From Oryzias latipes (taxonomy: Eukaryota > Chordata > Actinopteri > Beloniformes > Adrianichthyidae), in contig NC_019875.2 of NCBI RefSeq assembly GCF_002234675.1, positions 26,440,299 to 26,504,298 of the forward strand: a DNA stretch of 64,000 nt, given 5' to 3'. Positions 1 to 12,454 of this stretch are shown here, piece after piece. Position 1 is the first letter of the stretch. Each line of letters opens with the position of its first letter. The notes under the pieces are model-generated. The model had not been told where the DNA came from, did no database searches, and saw only the letters and a program-made list of their open reading frames with translations. A program made the position numbers and the translations under genes.

Positions 1-1
1 C

Positions 2-565
2 TCCAGCGCCTTGTCTGACAACGGCCTGGACAGTGAGGATGAAGAGCCCATCGCTGGGGTCTTCTCCAACGGGAGCCGCGTAGAAGTGGAAGCAGACGTC
101 CACTGCCTCAAAAAGGAGTTGCTCTCATCACCTCAAACATCAGGATCCCCCTCCATCCATGAGCGCAACCTGCTCACTCTTCCCCCACCGCCCCCTCCAC
201 CACCAAGCACCCCAGAGCCTTTAGAGGATGGGGTGGAGATGAACCAAGCAGAACCCGAGAACGGGTTTGAGAGGGATGAGTCCTGGCAAGGAGACGTGGG
301 AAAGCTTTCAGGAAAACGGAGAGAAAATGGTTCAGTGGCACGCCAGGAAAAAAGCCACAACCTCATCGAAGTGGCGGCCGACGCTCCATCAAAGAAACCT
401 GGAGGTTACTTCACAGCTCCTGCCCAACCGGATCCAGACGACCAGTTCATCATCCCGCCGGAGCTGGAGGAGGAGGTGAAGGAAATCATGAAGCAGCATC
501 AGCAGAAGCAGCAGAAGCCTCCCAGGACGGATCAACCAACAGACTATTATGACACGCCTCTCTGA
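2..565 (+). CDS. 3'-terminal coding exon of an unidentified gene (partial)
   Basis: An open frame enters from the left edge and stops at the TGA at 563-565, giving about 187 residues. I do not recognise the family. The sequence is low-complexity and acidic near its start (LDSEDEEPIAG). It has a run of eight prolines around residue 60, a Lys/Arg-rich middle, then an ordered-looking stretch (IIPPELEEEVKEIMKQ) followed by a Gln-rich tail and the C-terminus YYDTPL. This fits the cytoplasmic tail or disordered C-terminus of a scaffold or membrane protein, with a possible short helix or coiled coil at the Glu-rich segment. There is no signal peptide, membrane segment or catalytic motif. The 3' UTR runs to poly(A) signals near 1575 and 1596. 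Human MEP1B lies tail to tail with GAREM1, but GAREM1 ends in a SAM domain and this protein does not, so that identity is not supported. Coding status is fairly sure from the 560-base open frame and its base composition; identity is unknown. Confidence 0.7.
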   Translation, partial: SSALSDNGLDSEDEEPIAGVFSNGSRVEVEADVHCLKKELLSSPQTSGSPSIHERNLLTLPPPPPPPPSTPEPLEDGVEMNQAEPENGFERDESWQGDVGKLSGKRRENGSVARQEKSHNLIEVAADAPSKKPGGYFTAPAQPDPDDQFIIPPELEEEVKEIMKQHQQKQQKPPRTDQPTDYYDTPL

Positions 566-1620
566 AGAGCTGCAGCTCCTTCTCCAGACGCACATGAAGA
601 GGTTCCTCTGCGGCACAGATCCCTGTGGTGAAAACAGCCGGAGAAACGTGCACTGAAGCCTGCTACACTCATGCAGTCAAACAAGCAAACAAGCCCTTTA
701 ATGTCATTCATGAGCCCACGGACTCGAATCTCAGAGTCCGTGGATCTCACCCTTCTTCTTTTTTTGTTTTTCCAGTGGAAAACCAGCTGAGTCTGTAATG
801 AATAGAAGTATATTTGAAATGAGTTTGTCACAGCACTTGGGTTTTTTTTCTTCTGTTTTGTTTTGTAAAAACGTACCATATCTTTTGATGTAAAAGCAGA
901 CAGGGACTTTTAGATGCAGTTTAATCCTTATATTATCATTGAGCTATGTTGAACGGTACACCATTAAAACCACACCTAACTGTTGTAGATAGGGCACTTT
1001 AAAAACAACTATTTCTTCAGTGAATCATGGCCCCTGGCCTGTACAAATGATATAGAAATTCTTTGTAGAAATTTGCAATACTAACTCCTAGGAGTTGCAT
1101 ACTCTTTACAGTGACTCAGTCACTTTTTACTAATCTTCTCTGAGAGAAATGGCTTTTTTTAATGATTGTAAATAAGAGAAATGTTATATACTGCATACTC
1201 GTATGTCAGTGAAAGTTTTGTTGTGGGGAGGATGTATTATTTTGTTTTTTACCTGACAGCATAGAGCCACTACATCTCACACACAAATCTAAACGTGCAA
1301 ACACGGGATAGAAACCAATATAACTACAAGAGGTGGCTTTGGTTTGTTGTGATGTCCCTGTAGTCATCACTGCATCTGCTGAACACTAAAAGATTCCCTG
1401 CATGCACACACATCGAAAACACACAGACACAGATTCTCACAGGTTTTATTATCCCCACCTCCCTCCTGGAGTAACTGTTATCACCGGCATGACTGTGTCC
1501 AGGTCAGTAATATAAACAAATATATCTATTCGGGGGAGGGGGGAAGACCACACAAATGTTTCTGTCTTTGGTATAATAAATTTTAAATTTGTGTAAATAA
1601 AGGATGTATTCTGTGAATTA
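566..1620 (+). other. 3' UTR of the left-edge gene with poly(A) signals
   Basis: This AT-rich non-coding DNA follows the stop codon at 565. AATAAA hexamers at 1575-1580 and 1596-1601 are the best poly(A) signals. No long open frame continues on either strand. It ends about 430 bases before the stop codon of the convergent mep1b gene. Confidence 0.55.
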
Positions 1621-1718
1621 TTTCAGAGAATCTGCTTTTGGAATCACATATTTTCATTGGAAGATTCATTGATTTTCTAAAACACTTTATTTTACCTTTA
1701 ACTCTTGTTCTATCCTAT

Positions 1719-1878
1719 GGGTCCAGATGACCCGATCCTTACATTGACATGTTATCCTTACCATGACACAGGTGGATAAAGGTGAAAAGGATTTCATGTA
1801 ATCCATGAACACCAGTGAAGATCACAAATCATTGAAGAAAAAATGTTCAGCACCCTGTCTAGTGGGTCTAGATGACCC
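1719..1878. repeat. Two palindromic GGGTCnAnATGACCC-type motifs between convergent genes
   Basis: The 15-base near-palindromes GGGTCCAGATGACCC (1719-1733) and GGGTCTAGATGACCC (1864-1878) lie 145 bases apart in the gap between the left-edge gene and mep1b. A third related copy, GGGTCTATGTGACCC, is at 10826-10840. They may be ends of a short transposon or just shared repeat motifs. Confidence 0.4.
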
Positions 1879-2031
1879 AACTCCCGATGTTAAAGTGCCT
1901 AGGACAGCACAAGGTTTAACATTGCTCCCATGTTATATATTTATTGTCCAGCAGATGGCGATCTAGTACATGGGGTGACCTTGCCTGATCTGCCTCTCTG
2001 CCGATTTCCTGCTGTTCCATCACGTCTCCAG

Positions 2032-5000
2032 TTAAAGTCTGACATTCGACACATTTCCCATGACCAAGCTGTTGTCCGTTATGCCTTTCTTGTATTTCTT
2101 CTTCATGCAGACGACGCTCACGGCTGTGAGGATCAACATTGCTCCCAGTACAGACAGAGACGAGGCCAGTGCCAGAGTGGTTTTGTCCTTGATCGAACCT
2201 CTGTGCTGACAGTTTTCCCCGTAATACCACCAGTCCTTACCCACCACACATCTGGAAAGGAAAAGAAATGAGCTACACATGAGAGAGGGACATTAAAGTA
2301 GATGTTTCAAACATTCACACAAGCAAATCATGGAGCCACAACGTCAGAGGAGAAATGTAACCTCCATCCTTATTTATTTATTTATTTATTAAATCAATTA
2401 AGTTTAAGTTTCTTCTCTAAAATTGTTTGGTTTAAAGGAATAACATTATTCGATGCTAATTTTAAAGCATTATTATTTGTTTGCTGAAGAGAAAATCACG
2501 CCTTTGCAGAATAACTGGTGAAACTTGAAAGCTGGCTTTGGTAAATGCTCACCTGCATGCAGGCTTGGCTGCATCAATAACACAGACTCCTCCATTCTGA
2601 CACTCCACATTGTTGCAGACAGATGGGTCAACGGTTGCAGCTGTTGTTGACTGTGAGGTGGTGGGCGGTTTTGAGGTTGTGGGAGGCAAAGGCTGAGACT
2701 CTGTCAGATGAGACACATCTAAAAAAAGAAAGCAGAAGGGTTATAGGGAGCCATGGCAAGGAGGAATGAAAGTCACAGAACAATTTCTTTTTTTCCTTTA
2801 CCCCTCATAAAGGAGTTGATTGATCCTGAACATAATTGAGTCTTCTATTAATTAGAAGTTTGAAACAAACATAATTAAATGATTTTATTCTTACCACTGA
2901 TCCAAAAGAGGATAACAGTGTTTTTTTCTTTAAGAAGAACTGGAGTTGAGGGAATGGTTGTTGTTTTGAGTGTTTACCCTCCATCGTGAGAAGAAAGATG
3001 GCATCTCCTCCCTTAATGAAATCCCTGCTTCTGGCCCTGAGGTGGGTGAGGAACACAGCGGTACCAGCGCCCGGCCCTCTGAAGTACTTGGATCCATCTG
3101 TGTCTGTGACCTCCACGCCAACTTTTCGAGGATCGTCCCAGAAAAACTGGTCGGAGTCTGCACAAAGAAAGACAAAACAAATATGATCTTACTAGGAAAC
3201 ATGTTGATAAAAAGTTTTCCCTTATGGGGTCGATGGTGGCACCTGATGCTTTCATGGTGGGGTCCGTAGTGACGCTGCGCTGGTTGGACATTCTCTTCTG
3301 GATGTGGGGGTGCTGATCCATAAGCATCATAGTCATTTGTTTCCAAGGGCACGGCCATGTCTGACCCGTGTCCTCCTCACGGGCTACGAGATGGGAGTAG
3401 GCAGACAGCTCGTTGGGGTACCCTTCCACGCCGTTGGGGTACAGCTGCATTTGAAAGGTGTACCCTTGCTTAGAAGTGAATGGGGGGCTAAAGATGGATT
3501 TGTTAGTTGGGGTGTTTTCCATGAGGTGACTAAAGTTCTTTACTCGCCAGATAAACTCTGGACAGGAAGTCTCTGAGAGGTTGATGTCGTCCAGGGACAA
3601 CCCCCCTGCTGCAGAACCAGAACCCCCCTTTGTCCCCTGAAAGACGACACGGAATTTTGTTTTGACGTCGAGACTCACGTGGTGAAGTTGCCACAGCTCC
3701 TGAGGATGTCCTGCCCAGAAGAAAACCAAATCCGTCAGCATCAAATACAAGCAAAGACTCAGACTTTATCGTCAGTCACCATCTATGGTGGTTATGAAGC
3801 GCAGAGTTCCATTGGGGTTGGTTCCGTCAAACTCCCTGACGTGGATCTTGAGTGTGTCACTGGGACCGGCACTGTTGTAGTAGAAGAACTGCAAACACTG
3901 AAATCCTCTTTTGGGGTGAACGATTCTACTCTCCAGTGTAGCTGTGTCTCCACTGTCCGCAATACCAGTGTTGAAGTGCATGAAGTATCCAGAGCCTGAA
4001 GGTCAGAAGTAGTATGCATTCAGTGTATAAAATCTTTCAAAAAAAACAAACCTGCAGCTGATTTGAAACAACAAATACTTAGATTTGCCAAAACAGATGC
4101 CAAACAGATAAAAAAAACATATTTATTGAACATAAAAAAGTAAAATTCTGGTGTTTAGATTTGAAAATAGCTTACTATGTTATAATTAAGGGCCTGCAAC
4201 CTGAGGCTCTGGAGCCACATGCGCCTCTTTTATCCCTCCACTCTGGCTCTTTATTTTTTATTAAAAATGCTAACAATTAGATTTTTTTTTCTTTAGCTAA
4301 TAGGTTTCAGTTAAGTTTTGTCATTTGTCCTATTAGATTTAACATGTCAGATAAATTGATGCGAAAGGGCTTAACCGACTCTCAGAGCAGTTTATTATTA
4401 TTGTTTATTGTGGCGGCCGTGGTGCAGCGGTAGGGCGGTCGTCCCATGATCGTAAGGTTGCAGGTTCGATTCCCGCCTTGCACGCCCATGAGTCGAAGTG
4501 TCCTTGGGCAAGACACTGAACCCCACCTTGCCTCTGGTGGTAGGCGGGCGCCTGTGTTTGGCAGCGGAGCGACCACCAGTGTGTGAATGTGTGTGTGACT
4601 GGGTGAATGGGTCTGTGACTGTAAAGCGCTTTGTCCTTGTAGGAAGAAAGGCGCTATATAAGTATACGCCATTTACCATTATTAGAACATATCTAAAGCA
4701 TTTTTTTTTTTTTCTGCTCCAAAACAGGAGACACTGTTCCTAAAACTGTTCTTTAAATTGGATTCTCCACAAATGCTGTTATGTTAATAATCAACAGTAG
4801 GATGAAGGTGCACCAAAGTCATGATGATGGAAAATATGTTTAAATTGGCTTTCTTGCATTTTTTATCTAAGTAAATCTGCTGCAGGAGGATCTCATACTT
4901 AGAGAGTATTTTATTTTGAAAGAAAAGTCTCTGTACTGCTTGAAAAAAGTAACATAAATTAGAATTGTTATGCATATAAAAATATAAATCTGTTTAATTT

Positions 5001-8000
5001 TTTTTAAATCTACATTTTATAATTGAATTTCCCATTGGCTACAAAAACATAGATCAACTGTGTTTATCTAAAACAATGCGGCGGAACTTTGTGGCTCTCA
5101 TAGGGTTTTGGTTTGAAAAAACTGGACCATATGGAAAAATCTGGTTTCAGGAATTATGGGACTGCCTTGAGTCAAAAAGAATGACTCCTCTGTGTGTGCA
5201 CTTTGGACTGTACAACTTTTTCTAAATTTTAACCCTTGAATAATAAACATGGAATGACCTGAGGAGTAATAAAACCCTATTGACTACTGTCTAAAGAACA
5301 GATTTAAAGTCTCCAGACAGACTATTAATAGGAAGTTGAGATGCTTTTGCTCATATTTTTTGGTATCATTTCATAACTATATTAGACCCCCCTCACCAGT
5401 GCATTTGCCGTTGTTGGAGTAGTCCATGTCAGGGCCCCCGGCGGCGCTGGTAACTCGGATCCAGTCGGCCTTATCGTCGTGCCCCTGCACCATTCCACAA
5501 ATGTTCTCGCGTTCAAAGTCACACGAGTCCAGAAAGGTGGAGCCCTGCGCTAAAAAAAATGACACAAACAGAGATGAGCTGGTACTTTGGACTGCAATAA
5601 TCTAATCATCCATTGTGACATATGTTTTGTTTTTGCACTCAGAGCCTGCAACTTTGTTGATTTTTTATCCTGGTAATCTCTTAAAATTAGAAAATAATGT
5701 AGAACTATTGAAATAATGGCACATTATACTGAAATTTCACTTCTTTAACAACAACTTTTTTTTAATCAAACAATCTTTATTTGGACTGATCTTAAAGAAA
5801 TATTGACATTGTCAGTCTAAAAAGGTGTCCAAACTAGGATCATTTCTGAACAAAAGAGTACATTTTGTCAAAAGAAAACCTTCAGCCTGGATGCTGGCTC
5901 TTACTGCAGTTGTAGAGGCGGTGCAGCTTGAGCAGGTCGCTGTCACTGAACTCCATCCGCTGGCCTATCACATCGCTGAAAGCGGGGATCTTGGTGACAA
6001 TGGTGGGCTCGGAACCGTTCCGAAAAGCATTTTTGCTGTAGTGCATCATGGAGCCGTAGTCGTACGGGACCCCCAGAGAGCTGGAGGTGGTGTCATTGTA
6101 GGTGTTAAAGTTGTGTTCTCTACCTGTACATTAGATATTTGTAGAAAAGAGGTCACCAATCTCTTAGAATCTCTCCCAATTTTCAATCTCTAATCTTAAT
6201 ATACAAATATAGTCATTATTTTGTCAAGATATGTCCTAAAGACTAGGCATTAAAAATCTTTGAAACTTTTCCATCCTTGTCTTATCTTTTTAGGATGTCG
6301 CAACTAGCAGAACAAAAAAACCTGCTAATCCCATATGTAGTAAAAGCAACGTCTAAAGCCATGTCAAATGTTGTAAAAATGTATATTACCATTCAGAGCA
6401 AGTGCACTAAAGAAAAAGTGTTGAACAAGCAGAGACAGAAGCAACAGTCTGTATTTTGTTAGTACAAAACCCCATTGGCAGATTTTCTTAAAAATAATAA
6501 GAAAAAAAAAAACTGCCAATTTGCCAAAAAAAAAAGACATTGTTACAGATGAAGTTTTAGTCAGGCGTGTTTTCTTAAATGATGATTATTTTGCTACTGA
6601 AACTCTTTCTTGATAAGATTATCTATCTTGCTAGAAAGAAAATAAGACACATTTTTCTGAAATGATGGCCTTTTTTACAAAAAAATTTAAGATTTAATTT
6701 TCACAGTGTAGGATGTTGAGTACCATCCAAGATGCGGTCCCACATGATGCGGACATAGTCATCCCGGTCTGATCTGGACTGCTCGTGCCAAAAACCCAAG
6801 GCGTGAAGGAATTCATGTTCAATGGTGGCAATGCGGTCACAGTTTGTTCCAATGGATAACCTCTGCTTCCCAACTCGACGATTACCAACAGACGAGAAAC
6901 AGCTTTTGGGGGAAAATCAACAATTTTGTGAACATGACACCAGAAACTTCCATTTTGTTTGCATTTTGGAGATAAAAGAACAGAAAAAAAAATCATTTTT
7001 CTGGTTTTACCCGTTCCCTTTAAAGATGGAAATGTAGTTTTCTTCTCCACTCCATGGTTTGAAGTCGATGCAGGACTTAAGGCGGTATTGCTCGAAGGCC
7101 TTAAGAATCACACCTTTTGCATTGATCTCTGCAAAGAAGATGATGAATTGGGTCCATTAGAGGTTAAAGTTGTTTCTGACATTTTTAGACATGTCTGTAG
7201 TGTTTAGTGAATTCTGAAAAACAACCTGTTTAAGTTTACAGGTTTGTGCACTCACTTTAGATCATACGACAAACAACACAGATCCAGTTTATCTACTTAG
7301 GAGACAGATAAGATTATTTAGATATACGCGTCAGTAATTCACCCTCTGACTCCTTAATTATGTGGAAAATTAGAGAAAAGTATAAACCAATAAGTGCAGC
7401 ACTACTTAAAAACAACTTCTATTTGTTATTTGACATAAATATTGTAGAAATCTAACAAAACGTTGTCAGGTAAAAGTTGGAAAGACTTTAAGAAATCTTA
7501 GGCATTTAATTAACTCAAATAAATTGTGGAAAATCGTATTATTTTACCTAAAAGTCAACTAAAAACGTTTTATGCTAGGAAAGCATTTTAACTGTTTTTA
7601 TTTGGGCTTGGGATGATTGTTTTGTGTGGTATTCGTATTTTGTCTTTTTCGTTTTTATGCTTTATGTATATATATATATATATAAACCTGTGAAGCACCT
7701 TGGGACTTCTTCCTGTGAAAGGTGCCATATAAATATAAATAAAATTAACTTATTTAATTACGTACCTAAATCATCTTCCATGTAATATGGAATAGTCTTT
7801 GGCCACTTATACTCGTCTCCAATAATGGAATTCCGGGTTTGCTTCTGTATAAAAAAGCAATTAAAAAGAACAAAAACAAGATAATGAGGTGAGGTTTAAC
7901 ACTCCACCACCAAATTCAGCTGTGGAAATGAAAATTAAAAGGGATTCAATAACACACCTCATCAAGCACAATGTCCCCCTCCACAAGGTTTAATCCAGCC

Positions 8001-8400
8001 TCTGTGGAGTTGGAGAGTACAGATATTTGGTTCACATGATTAAAAACCATCAAATGGGAAACAAAGGCCCTTTCTTAATACCATTGTTGATGTCGAAAAT
8101 GTCAAGATCTCGCCCACCATCCACATCCAAATCTGTTAACGATTAAAGGAAAAGAGTGGACACAAATGAAGTGATTAAGTTGGCCAAAACAGTTTTTTCT
8201 GAGAAAAAAGCCTACCTGAAATCTTTGCGGTGGGCTACAGAAGATAGAAAAGGACAAGGTAACTGTGCGGTTAACAAGAAAACGTCGTTATTCTCCATCT
8301 GATGTAAAAAGTAAATGATTCTTACCAAGCAAAGGGATGAACCACAAAGAAGGCAAAGAATCGGAAGAAAAAACACGCATCCACTTTTTTTCCCTGCCAT
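2032..8400 (-). CDS. mep1b: Meprin A subunit beta (astacin metalloendopeptidase), 14 exons
   Basis: Membrane-bound zinc protease of the astacin family that cuts extracellular proteins next to acidic residues. Exons (minus): 8400-8326, 8234-8216, 8132-8082, 8001-7958, 7844-7766, 7128-7011, 6902-6724, 6123-5905, 5549-5397, 3995-3780, 3710-3243, 3157-2978, 2718-2553, 2251-2032. All junctions are GT-AG and in frame, giving 728 aa (human 701). Domains: signal peptide (residues 1-25); propeptide starting [16 protein letters not shown]; astacin domain with [12 protein letters not shown] (zinc His158, His162, His168; catalytic Glu159) and Met-turn SMMHY (213-217); MAM domain; MATH/TRAF-like domain; Ser/Thr-rich linker; EGF-like module ([12 protein letters not shown]); membrane helix (about 682-704); short basic tail KKKYKK. 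There is no inserted (I) domain before the EGF module, which favours beta over alpha. TAA stop at 2032; AATAAA (minus) at 1945-1940. All catalytic residues are intact, so it should be functional. Confidence 0.95.
4408..4690 (+). mobile_element. tRNA-derived SINE in mep1b intron
   Basis: This plus-oriented copy lies in the intron between the exons at 3995 and 5397. The head looks like a tRNA gene, with an A-box-like TGGTGCAGCGGTAGGGCGG and a B box GGTTCGATTCC near 4460. A body with the fish SINE string GTGTCCTTGGGCAAGACACT follows. The tail near 4620-4675 (GTAAAGCGCTTTG and GGCGCTATATAAG) resembles the 3' end used by partner LINEs. It is not a functional tRNA gene because the cloverleaf does not close. 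Confidence 0.75.
7672..7745 (+). repeat. SINE/LINE 3'-tail remnant after a short TA run
   Basis: A short TATATA run is followed by AAGCACCTTGGGACTTCTT and GGTGCCATATAAATA, matching the 3' tail type seen in the SINE at 4408-4690. It lies in a mep1b intron. The body of the element is not recognisable, so it is a truncated copy. Confidence 0.45.
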
Positions 8401-8598
8401 GTTACAGAATGTCCCTAGAATTGGAATTACACAGAAATGACAGAGGTGTTGTGAATGATAAAATAGTCAGAGTTTACAGGTCAATAACTGACAGAGCCAT
8501 AAAGAGCTGAGTTATTCAACAACTTCAATTTACTTCATCAGCAAATACTTGCATGTTTTTAAGGGCTTGAATGAGGGATATGGACTGAGGTGATGCTA

Positions 8599-9006
8599 TT
8601 TTTAAAGACCCACTGATGAAAACTGTCTTATTGGTATGTTTGTCATGGTCTTGTGGCCTTCTTCTTATGATGGAGGACAATTTTGTTTTAAACGAAGCTC
8701 AAAATTACAGTTCTGACTGTGACTTTATTCAAATCACTGGGAATCAAGAGCAGACGGAAAAATATGTTTATTTGGGATGTAGAAAATGAGCTTGGTGCCG
8801 GTTCCCTGCTTTGCGCTCTCAGCTACAGGAAGCAGAAAGGGAGGCGGCTACGCCCCCCTTTCCCGCCATTAACTACTGCCGCTCAGCGGAAACTATGTTC
8901 TAGAAAACGACACAGGTTTTTTGATTCAGGTTAAAAATGGCGCAGTCATATTTTAAAAACACATTCAAACATAGATCAAAAGACGATCAGAATGGGTCTT
9001 TAAAAA
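8599..9006. mobile_element. MITE-like element, family A copy 1
   Basis: About 408 bases bounded by inverted ends: TTTTTAAAGACCCACT on the left, and AATGGGTCTTTAAAAAA on the right, which is its reverse complement with few mismatches. Inside is AACTATGTTCTAGAAAACG, shared with other copies in this window (near 12500, 32725, 33760 and 51250). It has no coding capacity of its own and sits just upstream of mep1b exon 1 (8400) on the minus strand. It could contribute to, or disrupt, that promoter. Confidence 0.6.
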
Positions 9007-9138
9007 ATGCATTCTATACTCTCAATACATATTTTTCTACAGAGATCATTTAAGATGTCAGCTTGATCAATGTTCAAGTGATGTTTTTCTTAAAAACTCT
9101 GACAGACTTATAAAATAATATGTAAGAAACAAAAAAGA

Positions 9139-9144
<6 letters not shown>

Positions 9145-9222
<78 letters not shown>
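9145..9222. repeat. (TA)n microsatellite
   Basis: An uninterrupted TA dinucleotide run of about 39 units. It is likely polymorphic in length and could be collapsed or expanded in an assembly. Confidence 0.95.
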
Positions 9223-9224
<2 letters not shown>

Positions 9225-12200
9225 AGATACAGTGCCTTCGTGTTGTTAACTACGTGTAACTACGTGTTGTTTGTCTGCAGTCACGGTAAACCTCTCATGC
9301 TGGCAGATATCAAATTCATTACAGTCAACACATAAAATATCTTAGATTGAAACTGCAATGTACAAGCAAACCCAGAGAGATTTACACGAAAATCACAGGG
9401 AGTGAAAGGCTGCTCTTGAAAATTTTATATAAAAACAATCACAGACTGTAAGGATGTCATTGTTGTAACTCAGAAAAATCCTGCCTTTGGCATACAATTT
9501 TTACATCTTTTTTTTCCAGCTATTAAAATGTTTTCCTTTTTTAAAACTCACAGAACTTTAAAATGTTTTTTGCAGTTCAGTTTTCAACACTTGTGATAAT
9601 TGCTGAACTTATATTATTTTATCTGTAATATTTTGGACCATCTCATCTTAAAAACATCTGATCACACAGACTCTCTGAAATTGCAAAACTTCCGCTCTCA
9701 AACTGAACATTTTTTTAAGATTTTGATCAAAACAGAACAGAAAAAATTTTGCCCTTAAAGCTGCATTTTCTCTTTCTGAAACTAGGACAAACTATTTATA
9801 AATTAGTGTTATAGATAGCTGCACATTTTTCAGTTTGGGTGATTACCTATTGACATTTCATGGACCCCGCTTTATAACACTTAGAAAATGTAAACCTGAG
9901 ATAAATGAGAGCAATGGAGCTTCACTGATGCAGCTCACATTCTTGCTGTACCTTTTCCTGTGATTTATATGTGATTTTAGTTTAAATATAAAAAAAAAAA
10001 AATCTACATTATGAGACCCACAACAGGCATAAAACTCACAATATGGGATCAAAGTGATACAGTGACGATCCAGAGAGGTTTATAAGTGTTGTGGAATAAT
10101 GCAATGCTTCATTGGTTGCATTAAAATGATAAACTATGTGTTGTAGGAAAGTCTCATGTGCTTTCAATTACAACGGCCGGTGTCTCCAGAACACTTTCTT
10201 TATGATATTCTGCTGTTCTATATGTAAAATCTTGCATAGACACGGTACAGGAGTACATTTGAAGCACTGGGAAGATCCTGTTTGGCACAGGAAGTCTTTC
10301 ATTTTAAAAGGAAAGCCTATGAAAATAAAAATAAAAAACAATTTTAAAGTTTGAGAAAATTTTCATTTCTCTTTATATATCTGAAGAAACATAATTCCCA
10401 TTTATTATAAAAGTAACGTCATGAATGCAAAGCAATTTTCCCAAATGAGAAGTTAAGACTTTGTGGCTCCTATTAGGTTTTGATCCTTGAAAGACACACA
10501 CAAATAGCTTTTTTACTGTTGAAGGTTGCAGACTCCTGACCCACTGCAACAAAGTACATGGAGTGACCAGTCATCCCCTGCACAAGAGGTCACATCAACA
10601 CTGAAGGGCTGACTCCAGAGTCTGAGGTACGCTTCCACCTGAAGGCCACAAACCACATATGAGGACAGGAAGGTCTGTGTCTTATTTTTGTCAACAAAAA
10701 GGAGAAACCTTCTCACCTCAGTTATCACCTTCCTTCTGTTTACAACACTCTGTTGAAACCCAGAAAGAGCCAGTTTCACCCAACAAGTCATGATAAGCCT
10801 TAGCGTAGCTTTACGACCAACTTCCGGGTCTATGTGACCCGAATCTTCTCAGGTCTTTGTTTTGGTCATCATTATCAAGTTCAAAAACCGGTTCTTCTTA
10901 TTTAAAAACTACGTCCTTTTAAAACTTCTTCTGCTCTCTGACCCCCCGGCGTGATTCTCATCATGTTTCCTAATACGGGAATCTGCCATTCTGTTTGGGA
11001 AACGGTGTGACCTGAACATCATAATAGGCTGTAATTTCCAGATAATGATTTAATGTTTGATGCTTTCAGTGATATTTAAGCCTGAAAGGTTGAAGGTTTG
11101 TTTTCATCTCTGTTTATCTTTTAATCCTTTTACTCCCCCTCGGATAACAAACTCATTGTAGTTGTTGATCCCATAACCCGATACAGAACATCATCTCATT
11201 GCATTACACTCGAACATCCAGCATTCTGTGTGCGATGTCCCGAGACTGATGTTTATGGAAAATTACATCAGTTTTATTCATTTATGAACAGCAGTGTTCT
11301 TTAGAGAACGTTGTTTAGCTAAAATTATACTTTTTATTTCACAGCAAATGCAATGACAAAAGATTGTTGTGCTGCAGCAGACTTCACTTTTTTTTAATCT
11401 AGTTTGTGTATGCTGTTACTCTTTCATCCTTCATTACCTGTGTCCGAGCCGAGGCCATGATGAAGCTAGTCAGTGCCGCCCCAACAGAGACTGGATGTGA
11501 TGCGAAGTGCATCTGCCAACTCCTCATTGCTCTGCCTCATTGGCTGTGCAGCAGCTGCCCATTCCCACTCTGAGCATGCCTCATGATGACAGAACAGAAG
11601 TCTGTCCAAATGAATGAACAACATGATTTATCATGAGGTCTAAACAAAAAAATGTTCTCTTTTTTATTTTTTTATTAGTATTTCACATTAATAGTTGTTC
11701 TTAGAAAAGGTCTGCTTTAAAAACAGGACATAGAATTAAGGGGTTACCTTCCGTCCCAGGAAATGCCCTCAAGATCAAAAGGATGAGTGTAAATGTAGGA
11801 GGTGAAATATAACTAACATATAAAAAAGCACAGGAGCAAAAAGTAACAGCGGACAGACTTTTCTGATAACAGAAGTCAACAGCTGAGTCCAAAATAGTTA
11901 TTGATCTGCCTCTAGAAATCTTTTTAACTTTTTGGCAGCTTCTTTTAGTTTCAGATGGAACCAAAGTGTCAGAATTCCTCAACAGTTCTTGTTAACTTGT
12001 TCAGCTTATGATACACATCAATGTTTGGTTTCGGTTTTATTTTTTTTAATATTGTTTCCTGACGTGACCCTCTGCATTTTCCTGGACTTGGGACCGGCAC
12101 ATGAAAGCACTGGATTGTGCCCCCTTGTGGTTGCATTGCATAACTTTGAGGGGTTCACCACACCGGTGATGGTTGAAGCCTCCTCAGGGTCGTGGTGGTA

Positions 12201-12454
12201 GGATCTCCTGGGTCTTCCTGGTGGGGGAAAGGTCCACAAAATATTGCTTCATTTCTTTAAACCACTTCTCTACTTTGCATCTTATTCATAAATCCTTTTA
12301 TGCTTCATTATGTTGTGTGGATGGGGGTCGAGGGAGTTTGTTGTCATTGTGTGTTTATGAAGGTCTTTGGTTTTGCTTTCGATTTCAAAGTTGTAAAAAT
12401 GTTTTACTGTTTAAATTTCCAATCTGATCATCTTTAAATATGTTATGATAGTGT
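9223..12454. other. Gene-free stretch upstream of mep1b
   Basis: No exon of a known gene was recognised. AT-rich sequence predominates. A 92-codon minus-strand open frame at 10513-10791 contains splice-like sites and is discussed as a finding. A palindromic motif lies at 10826-10840. A moderately GC-rich patch at about 11440-11600 has no recognisable coding content. Confidence 0.5.

Noticed and set aside
4420-4480. Possible tRNA gene (B box GGTTCGATTCC)
   Set aside because: The A and B boxes belong to a SINE head. A full cloverleaf with paired acceptor stem does not form, and SINE body sequence follows.
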